Source: Bradyrhizobiaceae bacterium (GTDB lineage Bacteria > Pseudomonadota > Alphaproteobacteria > Rhizobiales > Hyphomicrobiaceae). Taken from it: a DNA stretch of 10,501 nucleotides. Both the position numbers and the translations under genes were made by a program. The notes under the pieces are model-generated. The model saw only the letters and a list, made by a program, of their open reading frames with translations, was not told the origin of the DNA and searched no databases. Location: NCBI GenBank assembly GCA_947475855.1, contig CANJPN010000179.1, positions 1 to 10,501 of the forward strand, given 5' to 3'. Shown in pieces: positions 6,690 to 10,501 of this stretch (positions are counted from its first letter, which is position 1; each line of letters begins with the position of its first letter).

Positions 6690-6705
6690 TGTTCCGGCCG
6701 GAACA
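6690..6705. promoter_or_regulatory. Perfect 16-bp palindrome, possible operator in a divergent promoter region
   Basis: TGTTCCGGCCGGAACA is a perfect palindrome with no spacer. It lies in the 206-bp space between the divergent RTX and flavoprotein genes, about 94 bp and 97 bp from the two start codons. The position is typical for a dimeric repressor or activator serving two promoters. No convincing -35/-10 pair was found for either gene, so the function is inferred from symmetry and position. Confidence 0.5.
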
Positions 6706-6802
6706 TCGCCGTCCTTCACCTGCGTCACCCTTGACCCATGGTGCGCGCCGCGTCGCTCGGCTAGCTTGTGAGAAGCCCTCAACTCTTTCAGGCAAGCAGC
6801 AT

Positions 6803-8512
6803 ATGGCCGAACGGCGACATCTAGAGACCGACGTGCTGGTGATAGGCGCAGGCGGCGCCGGCATGTCGGCGGCGATTGCGGCGGCGGACGGCGGCGCCGC
6901 GGTCCTTCTTGTCGACCGCAGCTTGATTGGCCGCGGCGGCGCGACCGTTATGGCGATGATGACCGTCGCCGTGGCCGTCGGCGAGGAAACGCCCGATGAG
7001 TGGCAGTTCCATTATCGCGACACGCTGACGGCCGGTCGCGGTCTCTGCAACCCGAAACTCGCGCGCCTGTTGTGCGAGGAAGGGCCCGACGCGATCCGCC
7101 AGATGGATGCGTGGGGCGTCGGCTGGGCGCGCCGCGATGGCCACATTTCACAGGCGCACGCGCCCGGCCATGACCGCCCGCGCTGCGTCTACGTCGACTT
7201 CCTCAATACAGGCCCCGCCGTTTCCAAGACATTGCGAACCGCGTTGCACAAGCGCGACCGTGTCCGCCGCGTCGGCGACCTCATGATCATCGACGTCGTC
7301 CGCGATTCAAAGGTGCCCGGTGGGCCCGTAACCGGCGCCGTGGGTCTCGATGTCACCACGGGACAGGCCGTCACGATCGCGGCCAAAACCACCATCATCG
7401 CAACCGGCGGTCTCACACGGCTTTATGCGAGGAACAGCGCCTCCGGCAACATGGGCGGCGACGGCTACGCGCTCGGGCTGCGTGCGGGTGCGACACTGAT
7501 CGACATGGAATTCGTGCAGTTCTTCCCGATCGGCCATCTCGCGCCGCGCATGATCGGCATGGATCCGATCATGTGGGATCCGTTCCGCTACAAGCTCGGC
7601 GGTCGGCTGCTGAATGGCAACATGGAAGAATTCACCAGCCGCTACGGCACGCCGGAAGATCAGGGCAAGTACGTCGTCACGCGCGACAACGCTACCTATG
7701 CGATCATGCAGGAAGTGGCAGCCGGACGCGGCACCCCCCATGGCGGCGCGTACCTGAGCTTCATGCACATTCCGATCGAGCAGTTGAAAGCCGCTTTCGG
7801 CCCCGTTATCGACAAGCTCACCGCCAACGGCATCGACCTCACCAAGATGCCCGTGGAAGTCGCACCGATCGCGCACTATCACATGGGCGGCATCGCAGTC
7901 GACACGGCGATGGCGACCGGTGTGCCACAGCTTCTGGCTTCAGGTGAGGCCGTCGGTGGCGCCAACGGCGCGAACCGTTTGTCGGGCAACGCGATCACCG
8001 AGGCGCTGGTGTTCGGCCGGCAAGCCGGCCGCACGGCGCTGGGCCTGCTCAACTCGAGCGCTGCGTTCGATCCGCGCGATGCCGCCGCCGCACTTTCGCT
8101 CGTCGAGGCGACCGGTCCGAGCGCACGCGATGTCAACACGGCCGCGATGCTCGCCGAACTTCAAGCGATCATGTGGGAGGATGTCGGTCCGTTCCGCACG
8201 GAGGAAGGTCTGGCGCGCGCCGAGGAACGGATCTCGGCGCTCGATGCCAAACTCGGCCAGACGCCGGTCGGTTCTCCCGGCGCCTACGACATGTCGCGGC
8301 TGGACTGGTTCGACCTGCGCAACATGCTGCTCGTCGCGCGCGTGGTCACGGAAGCGGCTCTCTTGCGCACCGAAAGCCGCGGCGCGCATCAGCGCGACGA
8401 CCATCCAGGCCTCGTCGACGAGTGGACCCGCAATCAGATTGTGAAGCTCCAAGACGGTTTGCCCGTCATCGCGAAGGGTGCGCTTATCGAAGCAGCCGAG
8501 TCGGCCGAATGA
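6803..8512 (+). CDS. FAD-dependent oxidoreductase, fumarate reductase/succinate dehydrogenase flavoprotein-like
   Basis: The predicted protein has 569 residues. An N-terminal FAD Rossmann motif, VLVIGAGGAGMSAA (GAGGAG at 15-20), is followed by ATGGLTRLYARNSASGNMGGDG, the flavin-contact region of the SdhA/FrdA family. HYHMGG (His358), Arg294 and Arg392 in GANRLSGN match the catalytic His, proton-transfer Arg and substrate Arg of that family. Several substrate contacts are changed. The HPTG motif reads FPIG (Phe241), and the RGEGG motif is replaced by YKLGGR. The His that binds FAD covalently in SdhA is replaced near Ala47, so FAD is probably non-covalent. The natural substrate is therefore likely not succinate or fumarate. 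The ATG at 6803 begins MAERRHLETD just before the FAD motif, although its Shine-Dalgarno sequence is weak. The 2Fe-2S gene follows after 159 bp and probably encodes its electron partner. Confidence 0.9.
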   Translation: MAERRHLETDVLVIGAGGAGMSAAIAAADGGAAVLLVDRSLIGRGGATVMAMMTVAVAVGEETPDEWQFHYRDTLTAGRGLCNPKLARLLCEEGPDAIRQMDAWGVGWARRDGHISQAHAPGHDRPRCVYVDFLNTGPAVSKTLRTALHKRDRVRRVGDLMIIDVVRDSKVPGGPVTGAVGLDVTTGQAVTIAAKTTIIATGGLTRLYARNSASGNMGGDGYALGLRAGATLIDMEFVQFFPIGHLAPRMIGMDPIMWDPFRYKLGGRLLNGNMEEFTSRYGTPEDQGKYVVTRDNATYAIMQEVAAGRGTPHGGAYLSFMHIPIEQLKAAFGPVIDKLTANGIDLTKMPVEVAPIAHYHMGGIAVDTAMATGVPQLLASGEAVGGANGANRLSGNAITEALVFGRQAGRTALGLLNSSAAFDPRDAAAALSLVEATGPSARDVNTAAMLAELQAIMWEDVGPFRTEEGLARAEERISALDAKLGQTPVGSPGAYDMSRLDWFDLRNMLLVARVVTEAALLRTESRGAHQRDDHPGLVDEWTRNQIVKLQDGLPVIAKGALIEAAESAE

Positions 8513-8571
8513 GAAGCCAATGAGAAACGCTACATCACGACACCTGCGTCGCCGGGCGAGCGCAAGCGAGA

Positions 8572-8650
8572 CCCGGGGCCTTCACCATCGGCGGGGAAGA
8601 CCCCGGCTCTGCACGATCCGAGTTTGCAGTCGGATCGCTGGTCCGGGGAC
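8572..8650. repeat. Cluster of GC-rich palindromes between flavoprotein and 2Fe-2S genes
   Basis: This region holds a CCGGGG (8573-8578) / CCCCGG (8601-8606) pair, then a perfect 8-bp hairpin CGATCCGA (8614-8621) / TCGGATCG (8630-8637) with an 8-nt loop, and then GTCCGGGGAC (8641-8650), itself imperfectly symmetric. No coding frame of note crosses it. It could be an inserted dispersed repeat, an mRNA processing or stability element, or a partial terminator that lowers expression of the second gene. Confidence 0.55.
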
Positions 8651-8671
8651 GCGAACAGCTGGGGATTGCGG

Positions 8672-9016
8672 ATGACATCGATCGCCCGTCTTAAGATCGA
8701 GCGGCGCGACGCGTCCGGCGCAATTGCGCTTGCGACCTTCGAAGTGCCCTACGAGCCCGGCCAGTCCGTGCTCGACGGCCTGCGCTGGATTCGCGTGAAC
8801 CGTGATCCCACGCTCGCCTTCCGCTATTCCTGCCTCAATGCGAATGCCTGCAAGGAGTGCATGATGGAGGTCGATGGCGAGGTGGTCTACGCCTGCCTTG
8901 CCCGGATGGAGCCGCGCGAGATGCAGCTTGCGCCTTTGCACAACAAGCCGCTCGTTCGCGACCTCGTCACCGAGATCGCCCCGCCCCCCGAGCGGCTGAA
9001 CCCGAAGAAGCGCTGA
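8672..9016 (+). CDS. Short 2Fe-2S protein resembling the N-terminal half of SdhB/FrdB
   Basis: The predicted protein has 114 residues. It matches the ferredoxin-like domain of succinate dehydrogenase/fumarate reductase iron-sulfur subunits: FEVPYEPGQSVLDGLRWIR, then DPTLAFRYSC, and cluster ligands Cys54, Cys60, Cys63 and Cys75. The spacing is CX5CX2CX11C, one residue longer in the first interval than the CX4CX2C of typical SdhB. The second half of SdhB, which carries the 4Fe-4S and 3Fe-4S clusters, is absent. No remnant of it was seen downstream, so this looks like a naturally short protein and not a recent truncation. It most likely passes electrons to or from the flavoprotein encoded just upstream. 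The ATG at 8672 is preceded by a weak GGGGA site. No membrane-anchor genes follow, so a soluble two-component enzyme is inferred. Confidence 0.85.
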   Translation: MTSIARLKIERRDASGAIALATFEVPYEPGQSVLDGLRWIRVNRDPTLAFRYSCLNANACKECMMEVDGEVVYACLARMEPREMQLAPLHNKPLVRDLVTEIAPPPERLNPKKR

Positions 9017-9020
9017 GTCG

Positions 9021-9095
9021 CTAGTGGCCCGTCGCGCCAAAATCGTATCATGGCCGCGACCGGGTTCGATTTTGGCGCGACACAAGGGCCACTAG
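9021..9095. repeat. Long inverted repeat with CTAG ends
   Basis: CTAGTGGCCC (9021-9030) pairs perfectly with GGGCCACTAG (9086-9095). Directly inside, GTCGCGCCAAAATCG (9031-9045) pairs perfectly with CGATTTTGGCGCGAC (9067-9081). Four unpaired bases (ACAA, 9082-9085) lie on the right side, and the centre is 21 nt. With 25 bp of perfect pairing it would form a very stable cruciform or RNA hairpin. It begins 4 bp after the stop codon of the 2Fe-2S gene and may end its transcript. The structure also fits a small non-autonomous mobile element. Confidence 0.8.
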
Positions 9096-9123
9096 ATAAA
9101 TCATATGCTTAGTGTGCCGGTTT

Positions 9124-9177
9124 TCGCGCCTTGATTGACACCATCCTTGCCGCACCCATCGGTCAATTAAGGCGCGA
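9124..9177. terminator. Inverted repeat downstream of the TadG-like gene, possible terminator
   Basis: TCGCGCCTTGATTGAC (9124-9139) pairs with GTCAATTAAGGCGCGA (9162-9177) along 16 bp with one G-T pair, and the loop is 22 nt. It lies 14 bp beyond the stop codon of the minus-strand gene. On that strand it is not followed by a clear T-run, so intrinsic termination is uncertain. Confidence 0.5.
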
Positions 9178-9190
9178 CGCCAAACCAGGC

Positions 9191-10495
9191 TCACTGCACG
9201 AGACGTGCGGGCTCTGTTGCGCCACGAATGCCGTCCGGAACGGGCACGTCCGTTTGATCGTAGTTGGAATTGAGCACGAGGTGCGGCCCCGCCAGCAGAA
9301 CGAGGCGGCGCGCAACGATGGCCGTATAGGCAGACTCGCCGCCTACCGCCGCTTCTCCGTCTACCACGAAGGAGTTTCTCGGCAGGTAGATCGTGCCGAC
9401 GAGTTTCTGCGCGTTCTTGCTCAGGATGGTATGGGTGAAGATCCTGGATTGATTGCGCGAACCGAAGAACAGCAGGCCCGCCATCGCCCCGGTTCTCATG
9501 GCAGAGAGGCTCAAAGCGGTATCTGGACCGAAGTACATGAACGTCTTGTCGCCGAGATAGAAGGAGACGCCGTCGCCTTCGATCTTCGAAGTGCCGCTGA
9601 CCCAGAAGGCACCGTCTTGGATGATGTATTCGCCGGCTTCAAACGTGACGGTCGAGGCCCCGTCGATCTTGAGGCCACCGCAATAAACACCTGGCCTGAG
9701 CGTCGCTGACTGATTGGCGATGTGAGTACCGTTGAAATTGCAGCCTGAATAGCTCGGCGCGGGCCGGTTGGAGAGCGGGTCCGCAAAGTGCGGGCAGTCG
9801 CTGGTCGCTTGAGGGTCGATCGCGCCGGCACCTTCCACGCCGCCGGCCGAGCAAACTGATTTCGCCTTCAGCTGGGCATTGTCGCGAACGATGAGTCCAT
9901 AAGGGGACGACGAGTTGGAAAAGACCGAGCAACCATCGCCCGTCATTCTTGCGCTCTTCGCAAGGAACACGGCGCCCAGCTCGGCTGGTTCGAGCGCCAG
10001 CACGCATAAGTTCGGCTTGCCCACTACACGGGCGACCGACCGCGCCTGTACCTGGCTTGGCAGGAATTGGGCAACCATGCCGAAATACGGAACGAACGGT
10101 TGATTGGCGCGCACCGTCACCTCGAGTTGGGCGGAGGCAATGTCGGCTACTACCGTTAGAGGCGGCTGCGCTTTCGAAGTGTCTTGCGCCGACATGTGGC
10201 GCTCAATGACCGACTTTGCGACACCGCCGAGATCGTTCGTCGATGTGTCGGTGAGGCTCATCTCCTTCGCTGCCGCAAGCGCGGCGGCGTCGGCCGCAGC
10301 CGCAAGAGACAAGCTCTGGCTCGAAAAACGGGCGTAGTCGATCGACATCCCGACGATCAGCAGCAAAATGGGCAAGGCCACGCCGAAGGTGGTCGCGATC
10401 GATCCATTGCGACTGCTGAGAAAGTGACGGCAGGCAACGGCCATTGCATGACTCGAGAGGGAGGAAAAATCGTGAATTCTGGAGCTTGTGCTCAT
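9191..10495 (-). CDS. TadG-like pilus assembly family protein
   Basis: The predicted protein has 434 residues. Residues 30-80 contain RNGSIATTFGVALPILLL with a hydrophobic helix (about 34-51), then SIDYARFSSQ and an Ala-rich AAAADAAALAAAKEM helix. This is the signature of the TadE/TadG-like N-terminal domain of Flp (tight adherence) pilus systems, which anchors the protein in the inner membrane with the rest in the periplasm. The middle and C-terminal part (about 250-430) is rich in beta-type alternation and glycine, such as LRPGVYCGGLKIDGASTVTF and GEYIIQDGAFWV. This suggests a beta-solenoid-like fold, but that was not tested. No von Willebrand A motif was recognised. The ATG at 10495 is 6 bp from the window edge, so its Shine-Dalgarno sequence cannot be judged. 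An internal ATG at 10444 has none. Other tad genes are not visible. Confidence 0.82.
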   Translation of the reverse strand: MSTSSRIHDFSSLSSHAMAVACRHFLSSRNGSIATTFGVALPILLLIVGMSIDYARFSSQSLSLAAAADAAALAAAKEMSLTDTSTNDLGGVAKSVIERHMSAQDTSKAQPPLTVVADIASAQLEVTVRANQPFVPYFGMVAQFLPSQVQARSVARVVGKPNLCVLALEPAELGAVFLAKSARMTGDGCSVFSNSSSPYGLIVRDNAQLKAKSVCSAGGVEGAGAIDPQATSDCPHFADPLSNRPAPSYSGCNFNGTHIANQSATLRPGVYCGGLKIDGASTVTFEAGEYIIQDGAFWVSGTSKIEGDGVSFYLGDKTFMYFGPDTALSLSAMRTGAMAGLLFFGSRNQSRIFTHTILSKNAQKLVGTIYLPRNSFVVDGEAAVGGESAYTAIVARRLVLLAGPHLVLNSNYDQTDVPVPDGIRGATEPARLVQ

Positions 10496-10501
10496 GGCAA
10501 A

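Noticed and set aside
6731..6766. TTGACC with CTAGCT as promoter of the flavoprotein gene
   Set aside because: The spacing of about 24 bp is too long for a sigma-70 type promoter and the -10 match is poor.
6597..6782. N-terminal extension of the RTX protein by 62 residues
   Set aside because: The extra residues are not RTX-like, and a GAGGAG site lies right before the ATG at 6596.
446..9016. A multigene defence island built around the TIR gene
   Set aside because: The neighbours are a dehydrogenase, an RTX protein and a redox pair. None is a recognised defence component and the strands and terminators separate them.

Overview
The window is GC-rich DNA from what is most likely an alphaproteobacterium of the order Hyphomicrobiales (Rhizobiales). 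The order is an inference. It rests on the codon use, the Tad-type pilus protein, the TctC/Bug-type binding protein, the TIR-WD40 gene and the many intergenic palindromes. No rRNA or tRNA gene was seen, and no CRISPR array or transposase gene.

Layout. Positions 1-297 hold the 3' end of a tripartite tricarboxylate transporter (TctC/Bug) solute-binding protein. Two imperfect palindromes then separate it from a convergent 1109-residue gene (446-3775, minus). That gene encodes a TIR domain, a coiled coil, one membrane helix and about 15 WD40 repeats. Upstream of it lie a 13-bp tandem duplication and a small uncharacterised Cys-containing protein (3990-4292, minus), and then a REPIN-like element (4301-4385). 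A zinc-type medium-chain dehydrogenase (4466-5581, plus) follows, with an inverted repeat just upstream. It converges through a strong hairpin on an RTX calcium-binding protein (5634-6596, minus). A divergent intergenic region with a perfect 16-bp palindrome leads to a two-gene redox unit on the plus strand. This unit is a fumarate reductase/succinate dehydrogenase-like flavoprotein (6803-8512) and a short 2Fe-2S protein resembling only the N-terminal half of SdhB (8672-9016). Two long inverted repeats follow, and a TadG-like protein (9191-10495, minus) closes the window.

How the genes may work together. The flavoprotein and the 2Fe-2S protein are the clearest functional pair: an electron-transferring dehydrogenase or reductase whose substrate is probably not succinate. 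The binding protein and the dehydrogenase suggest a catabolic neighbourhood, but no shared transcript links them to this pair. The TIR-WD40 gene stands alone and looks like a signalling or defence gene. It is the most intriguing item, although its architecture is not unique. The RTX and TadG-like proteins are surface or secretion functions whose partner genes are outside the window. No complete, clearly new multigene system can be demonstrated here. The best candidates for novelty are the TIR-TM-WD40 protein with its predicted outward-facing propellers, the altered flavoprotein/mini-SdhB pair, and the small Cys-containing protein.
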